From Thermomonospora catenispora (GTDB taxonomy: Bacteria; Actinomycetota; Actinomycetes; Streptosporangiales; Streptosporangiaceae): 64,000 nt of DNA. The notes under the pieces were generated by a model, which saw nothing but the letters and a program-made list of their open reading frames with translations, had not been told where the DNA came from and did not search any database. Location: NCBI RefSeq assembly GCF_006363815.1, contig NZ_RRYT01000022.1, forward strand, positions 1 through 64,000, written 5' to 3'. The number at the start of each line of letters is the position of its first letter. Within the stretch, counting starts at the first letter, position 1. Below, one piece after another: positions 7,675-16,070 of this stretch. A program made the position numbers and the translations under genes.

Positions 7675-8598
7675 ATGGGGCTGCCGTCCCTGCGCGGGCG
7701 CCTGGTGCCGACCCTGCCCGGGAACGCGCGCCTGACCAGGCTGATCGCCGGAACGTCGGCCCTGCGTCATCTCGGCAGGATCACCGGGGCGAAGATGGGT
7801 GAAATGAACGAGATCGACGGCATGGGCACCGAGCGGGCGCTTTGCGTGCTTGCTCCCAACCCCTCACCGATGACCCTCGACGGCACCAACACCTGGGTGG
7901 TGGCCGAACCCGGCTCCATCGAGGCGGTGGTGATCGACCCGGGTCCCAAGGACATGCGGCATCTGCGCCGGGTGGCGCGCACCGTGGAGGAGAGCGGGCG
8001 GCGCGTCGCGCTGGTCGTCCTCACCCACGGGCACCCGGACCACGCGGCCGGCGCCCGCGCCTTCGCCGAGCTGACCGGGGCGCCGAAGATCCGGGCTCTC
8101 GACCCCCGGCACCGGCTGGGGGACGAGGGCCTGGTCGAAGGGGACGTGATCACGACCGGCGGGCTGGAACTCCACGTCATGGAGACCCCGGGGCACTCCC
8201 ACGACTCCCTGACGTTCTGGCTGCCCGCCGACGGGGCGGTGCTGACCGGCGACACCGTGCTGGGCTACGGCACCACCGTCGTGGAGGGGAAGCTGGGGGA
8301 CTACCTGTCCTCGCTGGAACGGCTCCGCCGGTTCGCCGCCGAACGCGAGGCGAAGATCATCCTGCCCGGTCACGGCCCCAGCCTGGAGGACCCGATCGGC
8401 GCGCTGGACGGCTATCTGGACCACCGGATGCGACGGCTCGCCCAGGTCGAGGCCGCGGTGGAGGCCGGTGCCCGCACCGCGCGCGAGGTCGTCGAACGGG
8501 TCTATGCAGAGGTCGATCGCTCGCTGTGGAAGGCCGCCGAGGCGTCCGTGCAGGCACAGCTGGACTACCTCAGGGAGGTCGGCCGCCTGCCGTCCTGA
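7675..8598 (+). CDS. Metallo-beta-lactamase fold hydrolase (LACTB2-like)
   Basis: 307 residues if the first ATG is used. The family core starts around residue 55 at LAPNPSPMTLDGTNTWVV. THGHPDHAAGA supplies the HxHxDH zinc-binding motif; METPGHSHDSL, LTGDTVLG and ILPGHG supply the remaining His/Asp ligands. Human LACTB2 is a related endoribonuclease; in bacteria the substrate is unknown. The first 50 residues do not look like the family, so a later start (ATG 7795, 7804 or 7825) is possible. It is the last gene of the operon and converges with crp; the position matches M. tuberculosis Rv3677c beside crp. Confidence 0.85.
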   Translation: MGLPSLRGRLVPTLPGNARLTRLIAGTSALRHLGRITGAKMGEMNEIDGMGTERALCVLAPNPSPMTLDGTNTWVVAEPGSIEAVVIDPGPKDMRHLRRVARTVEESGRRVALVVLTHGHPDHAAGARAFAELTGAPKIRALDPRHRLGDEGLVEGDVITTGGLELHVMETPGHSHDSLTFWLPADGAVLTGDTVLGYGTTVVEGKLGDYLSSLERLRRFAAEREAKIILPGHGPSLEDPIGALDGYLDHRMRRLAQVEAAVEAGARTAREVVERVYAEVDRSLWKAAEASVQAQLDYLREVGRLPS

Positions 8599-8672
8599 CC
8601 GGCGGCCGACGGTTCCGGCGGCTGCGCGGCCTCAACGGCCCCGGCGACCTGTGGGCCGCCGGGCGCGGCCGG

Positions 8673-9359
8673 TCAGCGGGACCGCTTGCGCAGCCGTTCG
8701 ACGTCGAGGATCACCACGGCCCGGGCCTCGATCCGCAGCCAGCCGCGGGCGGCGAAGTCGGCCAGCGCCTTGTTGACGGTCTCCCGGGAGGCGCCGACCA
8801 GCTGGGCCAGCTCCTCCTGGGTGAGGTCGTGGTGCACGTGCAGTCCCACGTCGGACGGCTGCCCGAACCGTTCGGCCAGGTCCAGCAGCGCCTTGGCGAC
8901 CCGGCCCGGCACATCGGTGAACACCAGGTCGGCCATCACGTCATTGGTGCGCCGCAGCCGCTGCGCCAGCGCGCGCAGCAGGTGCACCGCCACCTCGGGG
9001 TGACCGGTCAGCCACGGTCGCAGGTCGTCGTGCCCCAGGCCGGCCAGCCGGCACTCGGTGACGGCGACCGCGCTGGCGGTCCGCGGGCGCGGGTCGAACA
9101 GCGACAGCTCGCCGAACATCTCGCCGGGGCCCAGCACGCTCAGCAGGTTCTCCCGGCCGTCGGGGGAGGTGCGGGTCAGCTTGATCTTGCCCTCCAGCAC
9201 CACGTACAGCCGGTCGCCGGTCTCGCCCTCGTTGAACAGGGTCTGGCCGCGTGCCAACCGCACCTCGGCCACATTGGCGCGCAGCGCCTTGGCCCCCTGT
9301 TCGTCGAGCGCCTCAAAGAGCGGGGCCTTGCTCAATACGTCCACGTCGCGGTCGGTCAC
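8673..9359 (-). CDS. crp: Crp/GlxR-type cAMP-dependent global regulator
   Basis: Start GTG 9359 chosen because AGGAGGA lies just upstream on the coding strand and the protein then begins with the conserved VTDRDVDVLSKAPLFEAL. 228 residues, close to mycobacterial CRP (224). The cyclic-nucleotide domain contains GEMFGELSLFDPRPRTAS, where GE-L and R-TAS form the phosphate-binding cassette. The C-terminal winged helix-turn-helix is TQEELAQLVGASRETVNKAL. It is expected to be a homodimeric DNA-binding activator/repressor. A CRP-like half-palindromic site lies 31 bases upstream, suggesting autoregulation. Confidence 0.93.
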   Translation of the reverse strand: MTDRDVDVLSKAPLFEALDEQGAKALRANVAEVRLARGQTLFNEGETGDRLYVVLEGKIKLTRTSPDGRENLLSVLGPGEMFGELSLFDPRPRTASAVAVTECRLAGLGHDDLRPWLTGHPEVAVHLLRALAQRLRRTNDVMADLVFTDVPGRVAKALLDLAERFGQPSDVGLHVHHDLTQEELAQLVGASRETVNKALADFAARGWLRIEARAVVILDVERLRKRSR

Positions 9360-9389
9360 GCTTCCTCCTCGAAACACCTACCTGAACAG

Positions 9390-9405
9390 TGTGACGTACG
9401 TCCCA
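9390..9405. promoter_or_regulatory. Candidate CRP-binding site upstream of crp
   Basis: TGTGA-N6-TCCCA, one mismatch from the TGTGA-N6-TCACA consensus of actinobacterial CRP/GlxR, centred about 38 bases before the crp start codon. A site at this position would fit feedback control of crp. Confidence 0.45.
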
Positions 9406-9871
9406 CCGCGTACGTGAAGGCGGGGCGTTGCCGGCGGGCGCGCAGAGCACCGCAGCCGCGCCCCTCAGCGCCCTCCCGTACGGCGTGCGCGTGCCGGCTC
9501 CGGGTGGACGTCCGCGAGGAACGGTCTACGCGAACCCGCTCGAATCGCTGGTCGCCACTTATTCTGCCAGCGCAGTGTACGAACAACCTGCACAACACCC
9601 TCATACCACCCCAGGGCGGGCTCCGGACCGGGTGGAGAGGGACAGTCTGCTCCCCCGTTGGATATGACCCGTCACCGGGACGCCCCCGACCCGGGCTCCT
9701 CCAGGCCGCCCCGGCGCGCCTCCGGGCGCGTCACGACACCCCGGCGGCAGGGAAATGTGACCTCGCGGGGCGTCTCGGGACCGGGCGGGCCGCGGACGTC
9801 CGGCTCCGGCGCCGCCGTCGGATCGACCGGAGCGGACCCGGGCCGCCCGGGGAGCACCTACCCTTTCGGGC
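9406..9871. other. crp-nth intergenic region, no gene seen
   Basis: 466 bases between divergent crp and nth. Open frames here are short and lack codon bias or homology I recognise. The stretch near 9550-9610 is AT-richer than its surroundings and may contain promoters for either gene. No structured RNA is evident. Confidence 0.5.
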
Positions 9872-10615
9872 ATGGCGACGAGTGCGGCGGAAGCCGGGGC
9901 GCGGCGGCGGGCCCGCAGGCCCGAGTCGCGGCTGGCGTTGGTGCGGCGGGCGCGGAAGATGAACCGGATCCTGGCCGAGACCTATCCGGACGCCCACTGC
10001 GAGCTCAACTTCGACGGCCCGTTCCAGCTGCTGGTCGCCACGGTGCTGTCGGCGCAGACCACCGACGTGCGGGTCAACATGGTCACCCCGGCGCTGTTCG
10101 CCCGCTACCCCACGCCCGAGGACATGGCGGCGGCCGACCCGCAGGAGCTGGAGAAGCTGATCCAGTCCACCGGGTTCTTCCGGTCCAAGGCCAAGAACCT
10201 GATCGGGCTGGCGATCGGGCTGCGGGACCGGTTCGGCGGCGAGGTGCCGCGCACGCTGGAGGAGCTGATCACCCTGCCGGGGGTGGGCCGCAAGACCGCG
10301 AACGTGGTGCTGGGCAACGCGTTCGGCGTCCCGGGGATCACCGTGGACACCCACTTCGGGCGGCTGGCCCGCCGGTTCGGCTGGACCGACGAGACCGACC
10401 CGGTCAAGGTCGAGCACGAGGTCGCCGAGCTGATCCCGCGCAAGGAGTGGACGATCCTGTCGCACCGGATGATCTGGCACGGCCGCCGGATCTGCCACGC
10501 CCGCCGCCCCGCCTGCGGGGTGTGCCCGCTGGCGGCGCTGTGCCCGTCGTTCGGCGAGGGGCCCACCGACGAGGAGGCCGCGCGCCGGCTGGTCCGCACG
10601 GGGCCGTTCTCGTGA
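9872..10615 (+). CDS. nth: Endonuclease III (DNA glycosylase/AP lyase)
   Basis: 247 residues. The helix-hairpin-helix [18 protein letters not shown] contains the catalytic Lys (GRKTA); [12 protein letters not shown] supplies the catalytic Asp. The C-terminal C-x6-C-x2-C-x5-C cluster ([17 protein letters not shown]) binds [4Fe-4S]. It removes oxidised pyrimidines in base excision repair. The N-terminal 20 residues are basic and poorly conserved. It is followed within 50 bases by a CoA-type Nudix gene and then marP, the same order as in mycobacteria (nth, Rv3672c, marP). Confidence 0.95.
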   Translation: MATSAAEAGARRRARRPESRLALVRRARKMNRILAETYPDAHCELNFDGPFQLLVATVLSAQTTDVRVNMVTPALFARYPTPEDMAAADPQELEKLIQSTGFFRSKAKNLIGLAIGLRDRFGGEVPRTLEELITLPGVGRKTANVVLGNAFGVPGITVDTHFGRLARRFGWTDETDPVKVEHEVAELIPRKEWTILSHRMIWHGRRICHARRPACGVCPLAALCPSFGEGPTDEEAARRLVRTGPFS

Positions 10616-10665
10616 GCGGGAACGAAGCGGACCGCCCGCGGGTTGGCACAGATGTGGAAACCTCC

Positions 10666-11337
10666 ATGAACGAGACTTCTGCGCCCTCCGCCGCTTCCGC
10701 GCCCCCCGCCTGGCTCGACCGGTTCATCGCCGAGGCCCCGCGGATGACGGTGCCCGCGTGGCTGCGCCCGCCCTCCGGTGCCCGGCCCGCCGCCGTGCTG
10801 GTGCTGTTCGGCGAGGGGCCCGACGGGCCCGACGTGCTGCTCACCCAGCGCGCCGCCACGTTGCGCAAGCACGCCGGACAGCCGGCGTTCCCCGGCGGGC
10901 GGATCGACCCGGACGACGACGGGCCGGTGGGGGCGGCGCTGCGCGAGGCCCGCGAGGAGACCGGGCTGAACCCCTCCGGCTGTGATGTGCTGGCCGTCCT
11001 TCCGGAGCTGTACCTGTCGCGCAGCAACCACCGGGTCACCCCGGTGGCGGCCTGGTGGCGGGAGCCCTCGGACGTGTCGCCCGGTCACCCCGGCGAGGTC
11101 GCCGCGGTCGCCCGGGTGCCGATCGAGGAGCTGGTCGACCCGGCCAACCGGCTGAACGTGCGGCACCCCTCCGGGTTCGCCGGGCCGGCGTTCCGCGTGC
11201 GGGGGATGCTGGTGTGGGGGTTCACCGCCATGCTGCTGTCGGAACTGCTCAAGGTCGGCGGCTGGGACCGGCCGTGGGACACCGGACGGGTGGAGGATCT
11301 GCCGCCGGAAGTGCTGGCGCTGGCCGCCCGGGGCTGA
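10666..11337 (+). CDS. CoA pyrophosphatase-type Nudix hydrolase
   Basis: 223 residues from ATG 10666. An alternative GTG at 10612 overlaps the nth stop (GTGA) and would add 18 residues; neither has a strong ribosome site. LLTQRAATLRKHAGQPAFPGG followed by ALREAREETGL is the NudL/CoA-pyrophosphatase version of the Nudix box (upstream LLTxR...HxGQ..FPGG plus the REx2EExG core). Such enzymes hydrolyse CoA and derivatives to phosphopantetheine and 3',5'-ADP. It lies between nth and marP as in mycobacteria. Confidence 0.87.
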   Translation: MNETSAPSAASAPPAWLDRFIAEAPRMTVPAWLRPPSGARPAAVLVLFGEGPDGPDVLLTQRAATLRKHAGQPAFPGGRIDPDDDGPVGAALREAREETGLNPSGCDVLAVLPELYLSRSNHRVTPVAAWWREPSDVSPGHPGEVAAVARVPIEELVDPANRLNVRHPSGFAGPAFRVRGMLVWGFTAMLLSELLKVGGWDRPWDTGRVEDLPPEVLALAARG

Positions 11338-11453
11338 CCCGCCGAACGGTTCCGCATTCGGCCACGTGTCATTCTTCGAGGTGAACGCGGAAGGCACACA
11401 ACTGGTCCGCTGAGGGGACGTGCATTCCGCGCGCGGCCCTATACGGTGAATTC

Positions 11454-12653
11454 GTGCTGGGCGACCACGTTCTTGACTTGATCTTGCTGGTCCTGGTGGT
11501 GCTGTTCGCCGTTTCCGGGTACCGGCAGGGCTTCATCGTGAGCCTGCTGAGCTTCATCGGCTTCATCGGGGGCGGTGTGATCGGCGTGCTCGTGGCGCCG
11601 CCGATCGCCGAGGCGACGGTCGACGGCACCGCCCAGCAGGCGCTGTTGGCGATCATCATCGCGTTCCTGGCCGCCACGATGGGGCAGCTGGCCGCCTCGT
11701 CGCTGGGCGCGGCGCTGCGCAACCGGGTCACCGGCGACAGCGCCCGCGCCGCCGACGCGGTGGGCGGCGCGCTGATCAGCTCGCTGTCGATCCTGATCGT
11801 GGCGTGGTTCTTCGGGGTCCTGCTGTCCGGGGCCAAGATCGACTGGCTGCGCACCCAGGTGAACTCCTCGGCGGTCCTCGAGGGCGTCGACACGGTGATG
11901 CCCCGGCGGACCCAGACCTGGTTCTCCTCGTTCCAGGACTTCGTGGACGCCAGCGAGTTCCCGCGGGTGTTCTACGGGCTGGGCGGGGAGTCGGTGGTGG
12001 AGGTGCCGCCGCCGGACGAGAACGTCGCGAGCACCCCCCGGCTGCAGGCCGCCCGACGCAGCATCTTCAAGCTGGTCGGCACCGCTCCGCAGTGCCAGCG
12101 CAAGATCGAGGGCACCGGGTTCGTCTACGCCCCCGAGCGGATCATGACCAACGCGCACGTGGTCGCCGGGGTCCGCGGCCCGATCGACGTGATCTCCTGG
12201 GACGGCCGCAAGCGCGGCAGGGGCCGCGTGGTGGTGTACGACCCGCGCCGCGACATCGCCGTGCTGTACGTCCCCGGCTTCAACGCCAAGCCGCTGCGGT
12301 TCGACGGCCCGGCCCGCACCCGGGACGACGCCGTGGTGGCCGGCTTCCCCAAGGGCCGCGGCTACACCGTCGACGCCGCCCGCATCCGCGCCCGCCAGCA
12401 CGCCAACGGCCCGGACATCTACCACTCCGGCCAGGTCACCCGCGAGATCTACGCCATCCGCGGCAAGGTGGAGCCCGGCAACTCCGGCGGCCCGCTGCTG
12501 TCCCCCGACGGCACGGTGTACGGGGTGATCTTCGCCGCCGCCCTGGACAACCCCTCCATCGGCTACGCCCTGACCGCCAAGGAGGTCGCTCCGGACGCCA
12601 AGGTCGGCGAGACCGCCACCGCCCCCGTCAGCACCGGAAGCTGCTCGGACTGA
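11454..12653 (+). CDS. marP: MarP-type membrane-anchored periplasmic serine protease
   Basis: 399 residues from GTG 11454 (mycobacterial MarP/Rv3671c has 397). The N-terminal CvpA-like part has four membrane segments (about residues 4-25, 28-50, 60-80 and 100-125). The protease domain carries the chymotrypsin-like triad: His in TNAHVVAG, Asp in RRDIAVLY, Ser in PGNSGGPLL. MarP is needed for acid and oxidative stress survival in M. tuberculosis by processing a cell-wall hydrolase; the same role here is inference. Its stop overlaps the DUF309 start (TGATG). Confidence 0.92.
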   Translation: MLGDHVLDLILLVLVVLFAVSGYRQGFIVSLLSFIGFIGGGVIGVLVAPPIAEATVDGTAQQALLAIIIAFLAATMGQLAASSLGAALRNRVTGDSARAADAVGGALISSLSILIVAWFFGVLLSGAKIDWLRTQVNSSAVLEGVDTVMPRRTQTWFSSFQDFVDASEFPRVFYGLGGESVVEVPPPDENVASTPRLQAARRSIFKLVGTAPQCQRKIEGTGFVYAPERIMTNAHVVAGVRGPIDVISWDGRKRGRGRVVVYDPRRDIAVLYVPGFNAKPLRFDGPARTRDDAVVAGFPKGRGYTVDAARIRARQHANGPDIYHSGQVTREIYAIRGKVEPGNSGGPLLSPDGTVYGVIFAAALDNPSIGYALTAKEVAPDAKVGETATAPVSTGSCSD

Positions 12654-13138
12654 TGGCCGGGGCGCGCGACCGCGACGCCGAGGGCCGGCCCCGCAACGCC
12701 CGCCCCCGCGACGCCTACGGCCGTCCGCTGCCGCGCGGCGCGGCGGGCGTCCCCACCATGCCCGAGGAGTTGTCCCTGACGCCCGCCGAGGCGCTGGCCG
12801 AGGCGCAGCGGCTGCTGGACGCCGACCGTCCCTTCCACGCCCACGAGGTGCTGGAGGCCGTCTGGAAGTCCTCCCCGGAGCCCGAGCGCGAGCTGTGGCG
12901 GGGCCTGGCGCAGGTCGCCGTGGGCCTGACGCACATCCGCCGCGGCAACCCGCGGGGCGCCCGGGCCCTGCTCACCAGGGCCGCCGAGCGGCTGGAGCGC
13001 TATGCCGGCGCTCCGCCCCACGGCGTCGACGTCCCCGGAGTCGTCCATGCGGCCCGGTCGCTGGCCGCCCGCGTCGACGACCCCGGCCTGGCCGACGCTC
13101 CGCTGCCGGTGTCGCTGCGCCGTCCCGACCGGTCCTGA
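12653..13138 (+). CDS. DUF309 protein
   Basis: 161 residues, start overlapping the marP stop. The central segment FHAHEVLEAVWKSSP...ELWRGLAQVAVGLTHIRRGN is the DUF309 signature (helical bundle with conserved HEVLE). Function is unknown. The first 45 residues are Arg-rich and variable. The stop codon is embedded in the arm of a 20-base-pair perfect inverted repeat shared with the convergent hydrolase gene. Confidence 0.8.
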   Translation: MAGARDRDAEGRPRNARPRDAYGRPLPRGAAGVPTMPEELSLTPAEALAEAQRLLDADRPFHAHEVLEAVWKSSPEPERELWRGLAQVAVGLTHIRRGNPRGARALLTRAAERLERYAGAPPHGVDVPGVVHAARSLAARVDDPGLADAPLPVSLRRPDRS

Positions 13139-13177
13139 CCGCCCGCCCGGAGGGCCGCCGGGCGGGCGGTCAGGACC
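13131..13177. terminator. Bidirectional terminator, 20-bp perfect stem containing two stop codons
   Basis: Bases 13131-13150 and 13158-13177 are exact reverse complements with a 7-base loop. The arms contain the TGA of the DUF309 gene (13136-13138) and of the convergent hydrolase (13172-13170). There is no T-run, as is common in actinobacteria. Confidence 0.85.
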
Positions 13178-14087
13178 CGGAGGCGGTCAGCCAGGACAGC
13201 AGGGCCTCGTCGAAGGCCTCGGGGTCCTCCTCGTGGGGGAAGTGGCCCGTGCCGTCGATGAGCCTCCAGCGGTAGGGGGCGGTGACATAACGGCCGGAGC
13301 CCTGGGCGGTGCTGGGGAGGGTGAAGCCGTCCAGGGCGCCGTGGAGCTGGAGGGTGGGGGCCTGGACGGGGGTCCGCATGCGGCGGGCGTAGCGGATGCC
13401 GTCCGGGCGGGCCAGGGAGCGCACCAGCCAGCGGTGGTACTCCATGGCCGAGTGGGCCACGCCGGGGATCTGGAAGGCCTGCCGGAAGATCCGTTCGGTG
13501 TGCTCGTCGGGCCAGCCGGGCCCGGACCAGCTGCGGAGCAGATGGCCCACCAGGGCGGCGTCGTCGCGGACCAGCCGGCGTTCGGGCCACATCGGGAGCT
13601 GGAAGCCCAGCGAGTGGCGGGCCGCCCACGCCTGGGTGCGCAGGCCGGTGCGGATCGCCTGCCGCAGCCGCAGCGGATGCGGGGCGGACACGACGACCAG
13701 GCGCTGGATGACCTTGGGCTGGTACACCGCCATCGTCCAGGCCAGCAGGCCGCCCCAGTCGTGGCCCACGACGATCGCGTTCGCCTCGCCCAGCGCGCGG
13801 ACCAGGCCGGCCGCGTCCCCCGCCAGCGTCACCAGGTCGTATCCGCGGGGCGGTTTGTCGCTGCCGCCGTAGCCGCGCAGGTCCATCGCGGCGACGCGGA
13901 ACCCGGCCGCCGACAGGGACACCAGTTGGTGCCGCCACGACCACCAGAACTCGGGGAAGCCGTGCAGCAGCAGGATCAGCGGACCTTCGCCGGCCTCCGC
14001 GACGTGGAACTGGGTGCCCCCCGCGCTGACCGCCCGGTGCGTCCACGGGCCGTCGAGCCGCACCGTGGATGTGCCGCGTCCGGCCAT
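13170..14087 (-). CDS. Alpha/beta hydrolase, epoxide hydrolase-like (EphE-like)
   Basis: 305 residues from ATG 14087. LLHGFPEFWWSWR (oxyanion HGxP motif and conserved W), MDLRGYGGSDKP, nucleophile elbow GHDWGG with Asp as nucleophile, and a C-terminal TGHFPHEEDPEAF with the catalytic His. An Asp nucleophile (GHDWG rather than GxSxG) indicates an epoxide hydrolase or haloalkane-dehalogenase relative. In M. tuberculosis ephE (Rv3670) sits next to marP in the same way. It is five bases downstream of the holin-like gene, in the same operon. Confidence 0.88.
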   Translation of the reverse strand: MAGRGTSTVRLDGPWTHRAVSAGGTQFHVAEAGEGPLILLLHGFPEFWWSWRHQLVSLSAAGFRVAAMDLRGYGGSDKPPRGYDLVTLAGDAAGLVRALGEANAIVVGHDWGGLLAWTMAVYQPKVIQRLVVVSAPHPLRLRQAIRTGLRTQAWAARHSLGFQLPMWPERRLVRDDAALVGHLLRSWSGPGWPDEHTERIFRQAFQIPGVAHSAMEYHRWLVRSLARPDGIRYARRMRTPVQAPTLQLHGALDGFTLPSTAQGSGRYVTAPYRWRLIDGTGHFPHEEDPEAFDEALLSWLTASGS

Positions 14088-14092
14088 GCCGC

Positions 14093-14524
14093 TCAGTCCG
14101 TGGGGTCGAGCGCCGGCTTGTCCTCGCGCCGGAACGCCTCCGGCAGGTCCTGGAGCGTCCGCCGGGTGCGCTCGGCGCCCTGGATCCGCTTCACCACCAG
14201 CACGCCGACGACGCCGAGCAGCACCGCCACCACCACGTAGATGATCGCCACGGACAGGAACGCGGCCCATGGCCACATGCCGAACAGGTCCATCAGCCCG
14301 TAGGCCAGCGCCAGCCCGATGAAGATGATCACCGGTGCGAACACCGCCAGCGCAACGAAGAACAGCGCGCCGCCGGCCAGCGCCTTGCGGACGTCCACCC
14401 GCAGTTCGGTCTTGGCCAGGCTGATCTCGGCGCGGATCAGCTTGGAGATGCCGCTCGACGCCTGGGCGACCAGCTCACCGAGTGACTTGTCCTCGATCCG
14501 CTCGCCCGGCCCTGCCTCCGCCAT
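14093..14524 (-). CDS. Actinobacterial holin-X-like (phage holin family, PF07332-type) membrane protein
   Basis: 143 residues, ATG 14524 with AAGGAG seven bases upstream. N-terminal amphipathic part ELVAQASSGISKLIRAEISLAKTEL, then two strong membrane helices (about residues 52-78 and 84-112) and a charged C-terminal tail. This matches the chromosomal holin-superfamily III proteins of actinobacteria, which are not phage genes; their function is unknown. Upstream of and probably cotranscribed with the epoxide-hydrolase-like gene. Confidence 0.85.
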   Translation of the reverse strand: MAEAGPGERIEDKSLGELVAQASSGISKLIRAEISLAKTELRVDVRKALAGGALFFVALAVFAPVIIFIGLALAYGLMDLFGMWPWAAFLSVAIIYVVVAVLLGVVGVLVVKRIQGAERTRRTLQDLPEAFRREDKPALDPTD

Positions 14525-14619
14525 GTCGCACTCCTTCTCCCAGGGCACCGGTATCCCAGGGGTACGCTGCATAGCCTTGCAGGAGAGATCACCGTAGTGC
14601 CACCCGGGGCGGGCGTGAG

Positions 14620-15837
14620 TCAGCCCGCCGCGGTCTCGGGCTCTCGGGCGCGGGACCGGCCCTGGACCGTGAACGCGGCCGCGGCCAGCAGGGAGGCGGT
14701 CACGCTGGCGATCAGCACCGCGGTGGTGACGATGTCCGCCCGCGCCGGGTCGGGGTAGGCGAGCCCGCCGATCAGCAGTGACACGGTGAACCCCACTCCG
14801 GCGAGCATGGCGACCCCGGCGATCTGCCGCCACCGCAGGCCCTCGCCGAGGGCGGCCAGGCCGAGCCGGACCGCCGCCCAGGCGCCGCCGAAGACGCCGA
14901 GGAACTTGCCGACGACCAGCCCGACGATCACCGCGAGCGCCACCCGGTCGGTGAGCGCCTCGCCCAGCGCGGACGGGGTCAGCGCCACCCCCGCCGAGGT
15001 GAAGGCGAACAGCGGCACGCACACCCCCGCCGACAGCGGCCGCAGCACGTGGTCGGCCTGCTCGGCGTTGGTGCGGCGCGCCTCGTCGGTCTCCCGGGTG
15101 CTGGTCAGCATGCCGAGCGCGACCCCGGCGATGGTGGCGTGGACGCCGCTGCGGTACACGCAGTACCAGGTCAGCAACGCGATCGGCGCATACGCCCAGG
15201 GGCTGCGCACCCCCTTGGCCTGGAGCACGCCGAACAGGGCCGCCGACGCGAGCGCCGCCGGCAGCCACAGCGGCGTCAGCTCGTGGGTGTAGAAGACCGC
15301 GATGATGGTGATGGCGATCAGGTCGTCCACCACCGCCAGCGTCAGCAGGAACGCCCGCAGCGCCGTCGGGCAGCCGGGGAACGCCACCGCCAGCACCGCC
15401 AGCGCGAACGCGATGTCGGTGGCGGTGGGGATCGCCCAGCCGGAGGAGGCCCCGGGCTCGCCCGCGCTCACCGCCAGGAACAGCACGGCCGGGACGATCA
15501 CGCCCGCGCACGCCGCGAGCACCGGCAGGGCGGCCTGCCGGGGACGCCGCAGCTCGCCGTGGACGATCTCCTCACGCAGTTCCAGCCCGGCGAGGTAGAA
15601 GAACAGCGCCAGCAGCCCGCTGGAGGTCCAGTGCGCCACGTCCATCGGCCCCAGCCGCAGGTGCCGGAGCTCCTCGTACGCGCCGCTCCAGGGACTGTTG
15701 GCCCAGATCAGCGCGGCGAGCGTGGCCCCGAGCACGATGAACCCGCCGATCGTCTCGGTGCGGAGCGCCTCGGCGAGGTGGCGGCTGTAGCGGACGGTGT
15801 GACGGACGGGCCAGAGCGCGGCGACGCGACGCGGCAT
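14620..15837 (-). CDS. nhaA: Na+/H+ antiporter NhaA
   Basis: 405 residues. TIGGFIVLGATLAALIWANSPW is the typical first helix; TATDIAFALAVLA and LAVVDDLIAI contain the aspartates (DD pair) that bind Na+/H+. About eleven to twelve membrane segments are visible. It exports Na+ for protons at alkaline pH. Gene order acs-nhaA-holin-hydrolase is, as I remember, also seen in Streptomyces. The 95 bases to the holin-like gene may contain a separate promoter. Confidence 0.93.
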   Translation of the reverse strand: MPRRVAALWPVRHTVRYSRHLAEALRTETIGGFIVLGATLAALIWANSPWSGAYEELRHLRLGPMDVAHWTSSGLLALFFYLAGLELREEIVHGELRRPRQAALPVLAACAGVIVPAVLFLAVSAGEPGASSGWAIPTATDIAFALAVLAVAFPGCPTALRAFLLTLAVVDDLIAITIIAVFYTHELTPLWLPAALASAALFGVLQAKGVRSPWAYAPIALLTWYCVYRSGVHATIAGVALGMLTSTRETDEARRTNAEQADHVLRPLSAGVCVPLFAFTSAGVALTPSALGEALTDRVALAVIVGLVVGKFLGVFGGAWAAVRLGLAALGEGLRWRQIAGVAMLAGVGFTVSLLIGGLAYPDPARADIVTTAVLIASVTASLLAAAAFTVQGRSRAREPETAAG

Positions 15838-16014
15838 GGTGCTCCCGATGTGCTGGTCGGCGAACAGGACACGGGAACCCCCACAGCGGGATGTTCCCGA
15901 CCGACCAGACTTCCCGGCACACCGAGGTCAAAGGTACCCGAACGGATCGGCGGTAATCCTGAGGGCGCTGTGACGCGTCTCCCTTCACGGGAGTCTGCGA
16001 AGGTCGCCGACGAG

Positions 16015-16049
16015 AACGCGGCGCGCCCGGTGCCGGGGCGCGCCGCGTT
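16015..16049 (-). terminator. Terminator downstream of acs
   Basis: 14-base-pair perfect stem (16015-16028 with 16036-16049) with loop GGTGCCG, 22 bases after the acs stop codon. The rest of the 233-base gap between nhaA and acs (15838-16070) shows no gene. Confidence 0.75.
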
Positions 16050-16070
16050 CCGCGGCCCGCGGGCCCGGGA

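Noticed and set aside
14093-14524. Phage holin indicating a prophage
   Set aside because: It is the chromosomal actinobacterial holin-X family in a conserved operon; no other phage genes are present.
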